From Streptomyces sp. DvalAA-43 (GTDB lineage Bacteria; Actinomycetota; Actinomycetes; Streptomycetales; Streptomycetaceae), in assembly GCF_900091725.1 (NCBI RefSeq), contig NZ_FMBW01000074.1, forward strand, positions 124,001-188,000: a stretch of DNA of 64,000 bases, written 5' to 3'. The position numbers and the translations under genes were made by a program. Below the pieces are notes generated by a model, which saw only the letters and a program-made list of their open reading frames with translations, did not search any database and had not been told where the DNA came from. The first letter of the stretch is position 1. Each line of letters starts with the position of its first letter. Positions 34,682 to 43,858 of the stretch are shown here, piece after piece.

Positions 34682-35617
34682 TCAGGGTGCCTGCCGCGCC
34701 GGGGAGTTCCCGCCGCAGGAGCGGAGGAACTCCCGGGTGCGGCGGGCGATGGGGAGGGGCTTGTCGGGCGGGCACGGGTACATGTCCTGCTCGACGATGG
34801 CGAACAGATCGACGTCCAGCGCGCGGGCGGCGGCCAGCACGGGCTCCAGCGCGGGCACCCCGCCCGGCGGTTCGCACATCACGCCGCGCGCCACGGCCGG
34901 ACCGAACGGCACCCCGTCCGCCACGACGTGGGCCAGGATCTCCGGGTCGACCTGCTTGAGGTGCAGATAGCCGATCCGTTCGCCGTAGGTCTCGATCAGC
35001 TCGACGCTGTCGCCGCCGCAGTAGGCGTAGTGCCCGGTGTCGAGGCAGAGCGAGACGAGTTCGGGGTCGGTGGCGTCGAGGAAGCGGGCGACGTTCTCCT
35101 CGGTGTCGATATGGGTGTCGGCATGCGGATGGACGGCGATGCGCAGCCCGAAACGGTCCCGCACCTCGCGGCCCAGCCGCTCCGTCTGGGTGGTGAGGTG
35201 GCGCCACTGCCCGGCCGTGAGATCGCGGTCCTCCAGGACCTCGCCCGTCCGGTCGTCGCGCCAGAACGAGGGGATGACCACCAGATGCCCGGCGCCCATC
35301 GCCCGGGTGAGTGCCGCGATGCCGGCGACATGCTCCCAGGTCCGGTCCCAGACGTCCGGCCCGTGGTGCAATCCGGTGAAGACCGTCCCGGCCGAGACCG
35401 AGAGCCCGCGGCGGCTGGTCTCGTCGGCCAGGCGGGCCGGATCGGTCGGGAGGTAGCCGTACGGGCCGAGCTCGATCCACTCGTAACCCGCCTCGGACAC
35501 CTCGTCGAGGAAGCGCTGCCAGGGCACTTGGCGCGGATCGTCGGGGAACCAGACCCCCCACGAGTCGGGTGCCGAACCGATGCGGATACGGGACGGGGCC
35601 ACTGCGGAGGACGTCAT
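34682..35617 (-). CDS. IolE-like inosose dehydratase / sugar isomerase (TIM barrel)
   Basis: A 311-residue xylose-isomerase-like barrel. It opens with IGSAPDSWGVWFPDDPRQV, and GYEWIELGPYGYLP fits the IolE/IolH group. Metal ligands are suggested by IAVHPHADTH, CLDTGHYAYCGGD and YLHLKQVDPEI. Start at ATG 35617 (MTSSAVAPSR). It diverges from the iolC-iolB-iolD-mmsA operon. The missing step in that operon is 2-keto-myo-inositol dehydration, which makes IolE the likely role, although inositol-related isomerase (IolI/IolH) activity is possible. Confidence 0.82.
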   Translation of the reverse strand: MTSSAVAPSRIRIGSAPDSWGVWFPDDPRQVPWQRFLDEVSEAGYEWIELGPYGYLPTDPARLADETSRRGLSVSAGTVFTGLHHGPDVWDRTWEHVAGIAALTRAMGAGHLVVIPSFWRDDRTGEVLEDRDLTAGQWRHLTTQTERLGREVRDRFGLRIAVHPHADTHIDTEENVARFLDATDPELVSLCLDTGHYAYCGGDSVELIETYGERIGYLHLKQVDPEILAHVVADGVPFGPAVARGVMCEPPGGVPALEPVLAAARALDVDLFAIVEQDMYPCPPDKPLPIARRTREFLRSCGGNSPARQAP

Positions 35618-35666
35618 GCCGTCCAGACTTCCGGCCGGGGGAGCGGGTGTCAATCATTCGTCCGTA

Positions 35667-35710
35667 TGTCCGGACAAAGCATTGACAGGGTTCCGGGGGA
35701 GGGTTAGACC
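35667..35710 (+). promoter_or_regulatory. iolC operon promoter with overlapping palindromic operator
   Basis: TTGACA at 35682-35687 and TAGACC at 35705-35710, 17 bases apart, form a good sigma-70-type promoter 42 bases before iolC. Just upstream, TGTCCGGACA (35667-35676) is a perfect palindrome near the -35, a likely site for a GntR- or LacI-type iol repressor that is not encoded in this window. Confidence 0.65.
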
Positions 35711-35751
35711 TGGGGGCAGTCACCCCCCGGACGCCGGTCGAAGGGATGGTT

Positions 35752-36747
35752 ATGCCTGAGCGGTACGACGTCATCACCATGGGCCGCATCGGTGTGGATC
35801 TCTACCCCCTGCAGACCGGTCTGCCACTCGCCCGCGTCGACACCTTCGGGAAGTTCCTCGGCGGCTCGCCGTCCAACGTCGCCGTCGCGGCGGCCCGGCT
35901 CGGCCGGCGGACGGCGGTGGTGACGCGCACCGGCCGGGACGCCTTCGGGGAGTATCTCCACCACCAGCTGCGGGAGTTCGGGGTGGACGACCGGTGGGTG
36001 ACGCCCGTCGACGCGTATCCGACACCGGTCACCTTCTGCGAGATCTTCCCGCCCGACGACTTCCCGCTCTACTTCTACCGGCAGCCCAAGGCCCCCGATC
36101 TGGAGATCCACGCCTCGGAACTGGACCTCGAAGCGGTCATGTCCGCCCGGGTCTTCTGGATGACGGGCACCGGGCTGTGCGCCGAACCGAGCCGTACCGC
36201 GACCCTCGCCGCACTCCGCGCCCGCGACCGCTCCGGCATCACCGTCTTCGACCTCGACTGGCGCCCGATGTTCTGGGACACCCGGAACGACGCGCCGACC
36301 GAAGCCCCCGCCGCCCGCTACCGCGAGGCCCTCGCCCTCGCCACCGTCGCCGTCGGCAACCTCGACGAGTGCGAGATCGCGACCGGTGAGCGCGCACCGC
36401 ACGCGGCCGCCCGCGCCCTGATCCGCGCGGGCGTCGAACTCGCCGTCGTGAAACAGGGCCCCGAGGGCGTACTCGCCGTCCACCGCGACGGCACGGTGGC
36501 CGAGGTGCCGCCGCTGCCCGTCGACGTCGTCAACGGCCTCGGCGCCGGGGACGCCTTCGGCGGGGCGCTCTGCCACGGGCTCCTCGCGGGCTGGGGGATC
36601 ACGCGCGTCATGCGGTACGCCAACGCCGCCGGGGCCATCGTCGCCTCCCGGCTCGCCTGCTCGTCCGCCATGCCGTTCCCGTACGAAGTCGAAGCGGCCC
36701 TGACCGAAGGCGCCGTCACCTCCCGCCCCACCGGAGCCACCCCATGA
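35752..36747 (+). CDS. iolC: 5-dehydro-2-deoxygluconokinase (IolC)
   Basis: A 331-residue PfkB/ribokinase-family enzyme that phosphorylates 5-dehydro-2-deoxygluconate in inositol breakdown. It begins YDVITMGRIGVDLYPLQ, characteristic of IolC. It has the PfkB signature GKFLGGSPSNVAVAAARLG and the C-terminal catalytic motif NGLGAGDAFGGAL with the base Asp. ATG 35752 is chosen, with GAAGGG 6 bases upstream; the ATG at 35746 abuts the Shine-Dalgarno sequence. It overlaps the next gene by ATGA. Confidence 0.94.
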   Translation: MPERYDVITMGRIGVDLYPLQTGLPLARVDTFGKFLGGSPSNVAVAAARLGRRTAVVTRTGRDAFGEYLHHQLREFGVDDRWVTPVDAYPTPVTFCEIFPPDDFPLYFYRQPKAPDLEIHASELDLEAVMSARVFWMTGTGLCAEPSRTATLAALRARDRSGITVFDLDWRPMFWDTRNDAPTEAPAARYREALALATVAVGNLDECEIATGERAPHAAARALIRAGVELAVVKQGPEGVLAVHRDGTVAEVPPLPVDVVNGLGAGDAFGGALCHGLLAGWGITRVMRYANAAGAIVASRLACSSAMPFPYEVEAALTEGAVTSRPTGATP

Positions 36748-37700
36748 CGCCCCCGGCCTCCTCCGTCTCCGAACTCGTCCAGGTGCGCATGCGCCACCCC
36801 GAGGCCGTCGCCGAAGCCGCCGCGCGCCGCCGCAGACGCCCCCTCGTCGGCAGCGGCGGACGGCTGATGATCATCGCGGCCGACCATCCGGCCCGCGGCT
36901 CCCTCGCCGTGGGCGACCGCGCACTGGCCATGGCCAACCGCTTCGATCTGCTCGAACGGCTCCGGCTCGCCCTCTCCCGCCCCGGCGTCGACGGAGTGCT
37001 CGCCACCGCCGACATCCTCGACGACCTGCTGCTCCTCGGCGCGCTGGAGGACAAGGTCGTCATCGGCTCGATGAACCGGGGCGGACTCGCCGGCGCCGCC
37101 TTCGAGCTCGACGACCGGTTCACCGGCCACCGCCCCGAGGACCTCGCCCGCCTCCGCTTCGACGCGGGCAAGCTGCTGCTCCGCATCGACTACGACGACC
37201 CCGGCTCGCTCGACACCCTGCACGCCACCGCCCGCGCCGTCGACGCCATGGCCGCGCACCGGCTGCCGGTCTTCGTCGAGCCGTTCCTCTGCCGCCGCAC
37301 CGACGGGCAGGTCCGCAACGACCTCGGCGCGGAGGCGGTCACCACCTCGATCGCCATCGCCTCCGGGCTGGCCGGGACGTCCGCGTACACCTGGCTCAAG
37401 GTCCCGGTCACCGAGGACCCCGAGGACATGGCCCGGGTGATGGAGACCTCGACGCTGCCCGCGGTGCTGGGCGGGGAGGTGGGCGACGACCTGGACGGGG
37501 CGTTCGAGAAGTGGCGCACGGCGCTGCGGCTGCCGACCGTCCAGGGCCTGGTGGTGGGGCGTTCGCTGCTCTATCCGGCCGACGGGGAGGTGGCCGCGGC
37601 CGTCGACACGGCGGTCTCGCTGCTGGAGCCGAGGGACATGGAACCGGCACGGACACAACCGGCGCAGACGGAACCGGGAGAAGAGGAGCCGAGAACATGA
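36744..37700 (+). CDS. Cgl0159-type (beta/alpha)8 protein, probable aldolase of the inositol pathway
   Basis: A 318-residue TIM-barrel protein (IIAADHPARGSLAVG, then FVEPFLCRR, then YTWLKVPVTEDPEDMARV). It resembles the Cgl0159 family found inside actinobacterial iol operons and distant class I aldolases; K in AYTWLKVPV is a candidate Schiff-base lysine. The position between iolC and iolB fits 6-phospho-5-dehydro-2-deoxygluconate aldolase (the job of IolJ), inferred from context. The C-terminal 25 residues are Glu/Pro/Thr-rich. ATGA overlaps on both sides indicate coupled translation. Confidence 0.85.
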   Translation: MTPPASSVSELVQVRMRHPEAVAEAAARRRRRPLVGSGGRLMIIAADHPARGSLAVGDRALAMANRFDLLERLRLALSRPGVDGVLATADILDDLLLLGALEDKVVIGSMNRGGLAGAAFELDDRFTGHRPEDLARLRFDAGKLLLRIDYDDPGSLDTLHATARAVDAMAAHRLPVFVEPFLCRRTDGQVRNDLGAEAVTTSIAIASGLAGTSAYTWLKVPVTEDPEDMARVMETSTLPAVLGGEVGDDLDGAFEKWRTALRLPTVQGLVVGRSLLYPADGEVAAAVDTAVSLLEPRDMEPARTQPAQTEPGEEEPRT

Positions 37701-38581
37701 CGACGGACGACCACGAACCGCGCCGCCACCTGGAGGCCGGGAGCACGGCGAGCGGCCCCTACAACCTCGACATCGATCCGGAACGGGCCGGCTGGGACCG
37801 GTCGAGCCTGCGGGTCCTGGAGCTCGGACCCGGCGGAGTTCACACACTCGTCACCGGGGAGAGCGAGTGGATCGTGTTGCCGTTGACCGGTGGCTGTACG
37901 GTGCACTCCTCAGGTGAGATCTTTGAACTGCTGGGCCGGGAAAGCGTGTTCAGCGGGGTATCCGACTTCGCGTACGTCCCGCGTGACGCCCATGCGCAGA
38001 TCGCCTCCGGCGCAGGAGGCCGCTTCGCCCTGGCAGGAGCGAAGTGCGAGCGACGACTCCCCGCTCGCTACGGCCCCGCGCCGGAGGTACCCGTCGAGCT
38101 GCGCGGCTCCGGGAACTGCTCCCGCCAGGTCAACAACTTCGCCGCCGCCGACACCTTCGCGTGCGACCGGCTGATCGCCGTCGAGGTCCTCACCCCGGGC
38201 GGCAACTGGTCGTCGTACCCACCGCACAAGCACGACGAGCACCGCCCCGGCGCCGAGTCCGTGCTGGAGGAGATCTACTACTTCGAGGTGGAGCGCGACG
38301 GCCTCGGCTACCACCGGGTGTCCCCGTCCCGCGCCGGCGGCACGGACGTCCTCGCCGAGGTCCGCAGCGGCGACGCGGTCCTGATCCCCGACGGCTGGCA
38401 CGGCCCCTCCATCGCCTCCCCGGGCCGCACCCTCTACTACCTCAACGTGATGGCGGGCCCGGGGGAACAGCGGGAGTGGCTGATCAGCGACCACCCGGAC
38501 CACGGCTGGATCCGCGACACCTGGCCCTCGCAGCCGGTGGATCCCAGACTCCCCTTCTACGGGACGGAGGCACGCCCATGA
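37697..38581 (+). CDS. iolB: 5-deoxy-glucuronate isomerase (IolB)
   Basis: A 294-residue cupin-type isomerase converting 5-deoxy-glucuronate to 5-dehydro-2-deoxygluconate. Characteristic stretches are GWDRSSLRVLELGPGG, GNWSSYPPHKHDE (His metal ligands) and EEIYYFEV (Glu ligand), with the distal GWHGPS His. The ATG at 37697 overlaps the upstream stop (ATGA), and its own stop overlaps iolD the same way. Confidence 0.94.
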   Translation: MTTDDHEPRRHLEAGSTASGPYNLDIDPERAGWDRSSLRVLELGPGGVHTLVTGESEWIVLPLTGGCTVHSSGEIFELLGRESVFSGVSDFAYVPRDAHAQIASGAGGRFALAGAKCERRLPARYGPAPEVPVELRGSGNCSRQVNNFAAADTFACDRLIAVEVLTPGGNWSSYPPHKHDEHRPGAESVLEEIYYFEVERDGLGYHRVSPSRAGGTDVLAEVRSGDAVLIPDGWHGPSIASPGRTLYYLNVMAGPGEQREWLISDHPDHGWIRDTWPSQPVDPRLPFYGTEARP

Positions 38582-40458
38582 GTACCCGTCGGCTCACCAC
38601 GGCGCAGGCCCTGGTGACCTTCCTGTCCCGCCAGTACACCGAGCGCGACGGCCGCCGACAGCGCCTGATCAGCGCCACCTGGGGCATCTTCGGCCATGGC
38701 AACGTCGCCGGGGTCGGCCAGGCGCTCGTCGAGTCCGGCCGCGCCATGCCCTACCTCCAGGGCCGCAACGAACAGGCCATGGTGCACGCCGCCGTCGGTT
38801 ACGCCCGCCAGTCGGGGCGGCTCTCCGCGCAGGCCGTCACCACCTCCATCGGCCCCGGCGCCACCAACCTCGTCACCGGCGCCGCCCTCGCCACCGTCAA
38901 CCACCTCCCCGTCCTCCTGCTCCCCGGGGACACCTTCGCGACCCGGCCCGCCGACCCCGTGCTCCAGCAGCTGGAGGTCCCGGCCGCGGGCGACGTCTCC
39001 GTCAACGACTGCCTGCGCCCTGTCTCCCGCTACTTCGACCGGATCACCCGCCCCGAGGCCCTGGTCCCGGCCGCCCTCCAGGCCGTGCGGACCCTGACCG
39101 ACCCGGCGGAGACCGGCGCGGTGACGCTGGCGCTGCCGCAGGACGTGCAGGCCGAGGCGTACGACTGGCCGGAGGAGTTCTTCGCCGAGCGCGTCTGGTA
39201 CGTACGCCGCCCCGCCCCCGATCCGGACGAACTCGACCGGGCCGTACGGGCGGTGCGCACCGCCCGCCGGCCGCTGATCGTGGCGGGCGGCGGGGTCCAC
39301 CACAGCGCGGCCGAGGAGACCCTGGCCGCCTTCGCCGCCGCCACCCGCATCCCCGTCGCCGCCACCCAGGCGGGCAAGGGCTCGCTGCGCCACGACCACC
39401 CCGCCGACGTGGGCTCCATCGGCCACACCGGCACCGCGACCGCCGACGACCTGGCCCGCACCGCCGACCTGGTCATCGGCATCGGCACCCGCTACTCCGA
39501 CTTCACCACCGCCTCCGGCACGCTCTTCGCGGACCCGGCGGTCCGCTTCCTCAACATCAACCTCACCGGCTTCGACGCCCACAAGCTCGGCGCCCTCCCG
39601 CTCGTCGCCGACGCCCGCACCGCCCTCGAAGCGCTCACCACCGCGCTCGCCGCCCGCAACCACCGCGTCGACCCCGCCTACGAGACGGAGTACACCGACG
39701 CCAAGGAGCGGTGGGAGCAGCGCGTCACCGCCGCGTTCACGGCCGACGACCCGCACGCCCGCCCCACCCAGGCCCAGGTCCTCGGCCTGCTCGACGCCCT
39801 CGTCACCGAGGACGACATCCTGATCAACGCGGCCGGTTCGCTCCCCGGCGACCTGCACAAGCTCTGGCGGGCCCGCTCCCCGCACCAGTACCACGTGGAG
39901 TACGGCTACTCCTGCATGGGCTACGAGATCCCGGCCGCGATCGGGGTCCAGCTGGCCGCCCCCGGCCGCCCCGTCTGGGCGCTGGTCGGCGACGGCACGT
40001 ATCTGATGAATCCCACCGAGATCGTCACCGCCGTGCAGCAGCGGCTCCCCGTGAAGCTGGTCATCCTCCAGAACCACGGCTACGCGTCCATCGGCGGCCT
40101 CTCCGAGCAGGTCGGCGCCGAGCGCCTCGGCACCGCCTACCGGCACCGCGCCGCGGACGGCACGTTCACCGGCCCGCCGCTCCCCGTCGATCTCGCGGCC
40201 AACGCGGGCTCGCTCGGGATGCGGGTGCTGCGGGCCAAGACCGTGCGTGACCTGCGCGAAGCCCTCGCCGAGGCGCGGGCCGCGGACCGTCCCACTTGTG
40301 TCTACGTCGAGACCGAAACGGCAGACACAGTGTCGGGCCCCCCTCCGGCACAGGCGTGGTGGGATGTTCCCGTAGCCGAAACGGCCACCCGGCCGTCGGC
40401 CGTGAAAGCCCGGGAAGAGTACGACCGTCACGTCGCCGACCGACGCCACCACCTCTGA
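38578..40458 (+). CDS. iolD: 3D-(3,5/4)-trihydroxycyclohexane-1,2-dione hydrolase (IolD)
   Basis: A 626-residue thiamine-diphosphate enzyme that opens the ring in myo-inositol catabolism. The catalytic Glu lies in GRNEQAMVHAAVGYA near residue 65. The diphosphate/Mg site GDGTYLMNPTEI sits near residue 473 and is followed by ILQNHGYASIGGLS. The N-terminus LTTAQALVTFLSRQY is typical. Start at ATG 38578, overlapping iolB. Confidence 0.95.
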   Translation: MSTRRLTTAQALVTFLSRQYTERDGRRQRLISATWGIFGHGNVAGVGQALVESGRAMPYLQGRNEQAMVHAAVGYARQSGRLSAQAVTTSIGPGATNLVTGAALATVNHLPVLLLPGDTFATRPADPVLQQLEVPAAGDVSVNDCLRPVSRYFDRITRPEALVPAALQAVRTLTDPAETGAVTLALPQDVQAEAYDWPEEFFAERVWYVRRPAPDPDELDRAVRAVRTARRPLIVAGGGVHHSAAEETLAAFAAATRIPVAATQAGKGSLRHDHPADVGSIGHTGTATADDLARTADLVIGIGTRYSDFTTASGTLFADPAVRFLNINLTGFDAHKLGALPLVADARTALEALTTALAARNHRVDPAYETEYTDAKERWEQRVTAAFTADDPHARPTQAQVLGLLDALVTEDDILINAAGSLPGDLHKLWRARSPHQYHVEYGYSCMGYEIPAAIGVQLAAPGRPVWALVGDGTYLMNPTEIVTAVQQRLPVKLVILQNHGYASIGGLSEQVGAERLGTAYRHRAADGTFTGPPLPVDLAANAGSLGMRVLRAKTVRDLREALAEARAADRPTCVYVETETADTVSGPPPAQAWWDVPVAETATRPSAVKAREEYDRHVADRRHHL

Positions 40459-40470
40459 AGGAGTTCCGTC

Positions 40471-41970
40471 ATGAAGACCGTCAACCACTGGATCGGTGGC
40501 AAGACCGTCGAGGGCGCGTCGGGCAACTACGGCCCGGTCACCGACCCGGCCACCGGCGCCGTCACCACCCAGGTCGCGCTCGCCTCCCTCGAAGAGGTCG
40601 ACGCCGCGGTCGCCGCCGCCAAGGACGCCTACGCGACCTGGGGCACCTCCTCGCTGGCCGCCCGCACCGCGGTGCTCTTCCGCTACCGGGCGCTGCTCGA
40701 CGCCCGCCGTGACGACATCGCCGCGCTGATCACCGCCGAGCACGGCAAGGTGCACTCGGACGCGCTGGGCGAGGTCGCCCGCGGTCTGGAGATCGTCGAG
40801 CTGGCCTGCGGCATCACCACCCAGCTCAAGGGCGAGCTGTCCACCCAGGTCTCCAGCCGGGTCGACGTCGCCTCGATCCGCCAGTCGCTCGGCGTCGTCG
40901 CGGGCATCACCCCGTTCAACTTCCCGGCCATGGTGCCGATGTGGATGTTCCCGCTCGCCATCGCCTGCGGGAACACCTTCGTCCTCAAGCCCAGCGAGAA
41001 GGACCCCTCGGCCGCCATCCTGCTGGCCGAGCTGGCCGCCGAGGCCGGTCTGCCGGACGGTGTGCTCAACGTCCTGCACGGTGACAAGGTCGCCGTCGAC
41101 GGGCTGCTGAACCACCCGGACGTCGCCGCGGTCTCCTTCGTGGGCTCCACCCCGATCGCCCGCTACATCCACGCCACCGCCTCCGCCAACGGCAAGCGCG
41201 TCCAGGCGCTCGGCGGCGCGAAGAACCACATGCTGGTGCTGCCGGACGCGGACCTCGACGCCGCGGCCGACGCCGCCGTCTCCGCCGCGTACGGCTCCGC
41301 GGGTGAGCGCTGCATGGCGATCTCCGCGGTCGTCGCGGTCGGCTCCATCGCCGACGAGCTGGTCGCGAAGATCAAGGAGCGCGCCGAGAAGATCAAGATC
41401 GGCCCCGGCAACGACCCGGCCTCCGAGATGGGCCCGCTGATCACCGCCGCCCACCGCGACAAGGTCGCCTCCTACGTCACGGGCGCCGCGGCCCAGGGCG
41501 CCGATGTCGTCCTGGACGGCACCGGCTTCACCGTCGAGGGCTTCGAGGACGGCCACTGGATCGGCCTCTCCCTCCTCGACAACGTCTCCACCGACTCGGA
41601 CGCGTACAAGGACGAGATCTTCGGCCCGGTCCTGTGCGTCCTGCGCACCGAGACCTACGAGGAGGGCGTCGCCCTCATGAACGCTTCGCCGTTCGGCAAC
41701 GGCACCGCGATCTTCACCCGCGACGGCGGCGCCGCCCGCCGCTTCCAGCTGGAGATCGAGGCCGGCATGGTCGGCGTCAACGTGCCGATCCCGGTGCCGG
41801 TGGGCTACCACTCCTTCGGTGGCTGGAAGGACTCGCTCTTCGGCGACCACCACATCTACGGCAACGACGGCGTGCACTTCTACACCCGTGGCAAGGTCGT
41901 CACCACCCGCTGGCCGGACCCGGCCGACGCCCCGGCCGGTGTGGACCTGGGCTTCCCCCGCAACCACTGA
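40471..41970 (+). CDS. mmsA: Methylmalonate-semialdehyde dehydrogenase, CoA-acylating (MmsA/IolA)
   Basis: A 499-residue ALDH-superfamily enzyme. It makes acetyl-CoA from malonic semialdehyde (inositol route) and propionyl-CoA from methylmalonate semialdehyde (valine). The N-terminus reads NHWIGGKTVEG. The NAD site includes ITPFNFPAMVPMWMFP and the catalytic Cys is C281 in GERCMAIS. AAGGAG is 7 bases before the ATG, and only 12 bases separate it from iolD. A very strong terminator follows, so it closes the iol operon. Confidence 0.95.
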   Translation: MKTVNHWIGGKTVEGASGNYGPVTDPATGAVTTQVALASLEEVDAAVAAAKDAYATWGTSSLAARTAVLFRYRALLDARRDDIAALITAEHGKVHSDALGEVARGLEIVELACGITTQLKGELSTQVSSRVDVASIRQSLGVVAGITPFNFPAMVPMWMFPLAIACGNTFVLKPSEKDPSAAILLAELAAEAGLPDGVLNVLHGDKVAVDGLLNHPDVAAVSFVGSTPIARYIHATASANGKRVQALGGAKNHMLVLPDADLDAAADAAVSAAYGSAGERCMAISAVVAVGSIADELVAKIKERAEKIKIGPGNDPASEMGPLITAAHRDKVASYVTGAAAQGADVVLDGTGFTVEGFEDGHWIGLSLLDNVSTDSDAYKDEIFGPVLCVLRTETYEEGVALMNASPFGNGTAIFTRDGGAARRFQLEIEAGMVGVNVPIPVPVGYHSFGGWKDSLFGDHHIYGNDGVHFYTRGKVVTTRWPDPADAPAGVDLGFPRNH

Positions 41971-41988
41971 CCGACACGGCCCGCCCCG

Positions 41989-42027
41989 ACGGCCCGTACG
42001 GACGCAGCGCGCGTCCGTACGGGCCGT
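41989..42027. terminator. 17-bp perfect-stem terminator closing the iol operon
   Basis: Arms ACGGCCCGTACGGACGC (41989-42005) and GCGTCCGTACGGGCCGT (42011-42027) pair perfectly around a 5-base loop, followed by TT. It lies between convergent genes and probably serves both. Confidence 0.88.
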
Positions 42028-42040
42028 TTCCCATACCCCC

Positions 42041-42463
42041 TCACAACCGCCGCAGGCCCGCGTACTGGAGCGCGCCCATCGCCGCCACCACCAGGCCCTG
42101 GAACACGATCCAGCCGTTGCCGACGCCCGTGGCGGTCAGCGCGTCCACGACGACGGCCACCACGCTCGCCACGGCCCACGCCGTGTTCAGGGCGATGATC
42201 ACGGCGACCGCGCCGCGGCCGATGTTCTCCTGCCGGGCGACGGTCAGCACCCACAGGGCATACACCGTGAGGAACACCCCCACCGGGTACTGCACCGAAC
42301 GGGGCACACCGAGGAACGAGTCCAGGAGCGTGGCGAGCACCAGATAGCCGATGCCGTTCGCCCCGGTGAGGACCACGTCCGCGACGAGGGCCGTCCGGAG
42401 CAGCCGGTCGGGACGGGCCGTGCCCGCCGACCGGACCGCACTCGCGTTCTGGGACGACATCAT
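42041..42463 (-). CDS. Small integral membrane protein, unknown function
   Basis: A 140-residue protein with four hydrophobic segments (around VADVVLTGANGIGYLVLATL, FLTVYALWVL, VAVIIALNTAWAVASVVAVVV, WIVFQGLVVAAMGAL) after a short Ser/Ala-rich cytoplasmic start. AAGGAAG lies 6 bases before the ATG at 42463; a second ATG follows at once. It is the last of two minus-strand membrane-protein genes. No family function is known to me. Confidence 0.8.
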   Translation of the reverse strand: MMSSQNASAVRSAGTARPDRLLRTALVADVVLTGANGIGYLVLATLLDSFLGVPRSVQYPVGVFLTVYALWVLTVARQENIGRGAVAVIIALNTAWAVASVVAVVVDALTATGVGNGWIVFQGLVVAAMGALQYAGLRRL

Positions 42464-42699
42464 GGGGGTCTTCCTTCCGTTGACGCGCGATCGCGCGGGG
42501 CAGGCAACGCATGCCGGTACGGCAACTGACGCATGCCGGTACGGGAACGGTAGGGACGGTCCCGGGGCCGGCTCAATTACCTCCGGGGTAATCGCGGGTG
42601 CTATCTCCCGGGCAATCACCGGCGCACGGAAAGGGGCCGGAGGGGAGCCATGAGCAGCTCCTCCTCCGGCCCCGTCCCCCGTCCCCCGGACCAGGTCGG

Positions 42700-43428
42700 T
42701 CAGCGCGCGGTGTCCCCCGCCTTCCCGGCCCCGACCTCCTCGGCGATCATCCGCTCCATCGGGACCGCGCCCACCCGGCCCGAGACCAGGAAGGCGAGCA
42801 CCAGCGTCGCCACCATGATCACCGTGCCGAGCCACACCATCGTCTCCACCGGCACCGTGTACGCGCCCACGGCCCGCACCACGCACTCGCCCAGCAGCGC
42901 CGCACCCCATACCGCCGAGAACCGGATCTCCGCCCGCCGGAACGCCGCCGACCCGGCCGAGAGCCGCTGCCAGGCGGTGTCCTTGGCCGCGTCGCCCTTG
43001 ACCAGCATCGGCCGCACCCCCGCGCTCATCATCGGCTGCCCCTTCAGCGCGGTCACCAGGACGACGAGCCCGATGACGCTGCTCACCCCGCTGTCCTTGG
43101 CGAGCATCAGCCGGGGGTCCCCGACGACCAGGCTCGTCACCAGGCTGACCACGTTGACCGTCACCATCAGCGCCGCCAGCCCGTTGAGCTGCCGCTTGCG
43201 CACCACGCCCCACACGGTGCGCACGGCCGGCAGCACACTGCTCCAGGCCAGCGCGGCGAAGGTGCTCAGACCCGCCGCCTTCAGCGCGTAGTACGAGACG
43301 AGCGGCACGCCCACGTCCACGAGGAGCGGCATCAGGCTGTCCAGCAGCGCCTCGCGCGGCGCGAACGGGGCGGTGGCGGCCGGAGCATCTGCGACAGGGG
43401 CGGTGACGGTGGCTGCCGGGCTGCTCAT
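42700..43428 (-). CDS. VC0807-like integral membrane protein
   Basis: A 242-residue protein with five to six hydrophobic segments. The N-terminal 25 residues are Ala/Pro-rich. LLVDVGVPLVSYYALKAAGLSTFAALAWSS and the Arg/Trp-containing FRRAEIRFSAVWGAALLGECVVRA match VC0807-type proteins of unknown role. Start at ATG 43428 with GAGAGGA upstream. The 236-base gap to the next minus-strand gene has no recognisable content beyond possible promoter sequence. Confidence 0.82.
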   Translation of the reverse strand: MSSPAATVTAPVADAPAATAPFAPREALLDSLMPLLVDVGVPLVSYYALKAAGLSTFAALAWSSVLPAVRTVWGVVRKRQLNGLAALMVTVNVVSLVTSLVVGDPRLMLAKDSGVSSVIGLVVLVTALKGQPMMSAGVRPMLVKGDAAKDTAWQRLSAGSAAFRRAEIRFSAVWGAALLGECVVRAVGAYTVPVETMVWLGTVIMVATLVLAFLVSGRVGAVPMERMIAEEVGAGKAGDTAR

Positions 43429-43607
43429 GACGGGGTCCTCTCCCGTGTCGGCGGTGCCTTCGCGGCCCCGCTCTCGATACGTACAGACTGGCCTCCGGGG
43501 CCCGGTGCCCGGCAGAGCCGCATGTACCGAGCTCCGTATGACGAATGTCAGCACCCGTCGATGACACCTCCGCCCGCCACCCGTCGGAACCCTGAACTCC
43601 GGTGGGC

Positions 43608-43648
43608 CCGTTCGCCGTTAACCGTTCGCTGTTAAACCGTTCGCCGCG
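43608..43648. repeat. CCGTTCGC(C/T)GTTAA tandem repeat upstream of DUF4291
   Basis: Two full 14-base copies (43608-43621, 43622-43635) and a partial third (from 43637) lie 29-69 bases before the DUF4291 start. Phased direct repeats at this distance are typical activator-binding sites; which protein is unknown. Confidence 0.6.
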
Positions 43649-43676
43649 CCGCGCGGACCGGTGTTCTGATGGGGCC

Positions 43677-43829
43677 ATGACCGCCCCGACCAGGCCCCAG
43701 TACGGGATCCGCGCCCAGCACACCGACACCACCGTCACCGTGTACCAGGCGTACACCCCCGCCATCGGCCTGCCCGCCGCCCGTGACGGGCGCTTCCCCG
43801 ACGTCTGGAAGCGCGACCGTATGACCTGG
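43677..43829 (+). pseudogene. DUF4291 protein, N-terminal 51 codons (split by insertion)
   Basis: The ATG at 43677 with a GGGG Shine-Dalgarno sequence starts RPQYGIRAQHTDTTVTVYQA and runs through FPDVWKRDRMTW at codon 51, the canonical beginning of DUF4291 proteins. Family resemblance stops there; the frame continues into unrelated inserted DNA. The next expected residues (IKPSFLWMMYR) are found 7.9 kb away at 51763. The function of DUF4291 is unknown; the protein is about 200 residues when intact. Confidence 0.88.
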
Positions 43830-43858
43830 CTGATCAGCGCCAAACGAGCAGCCCGGAG

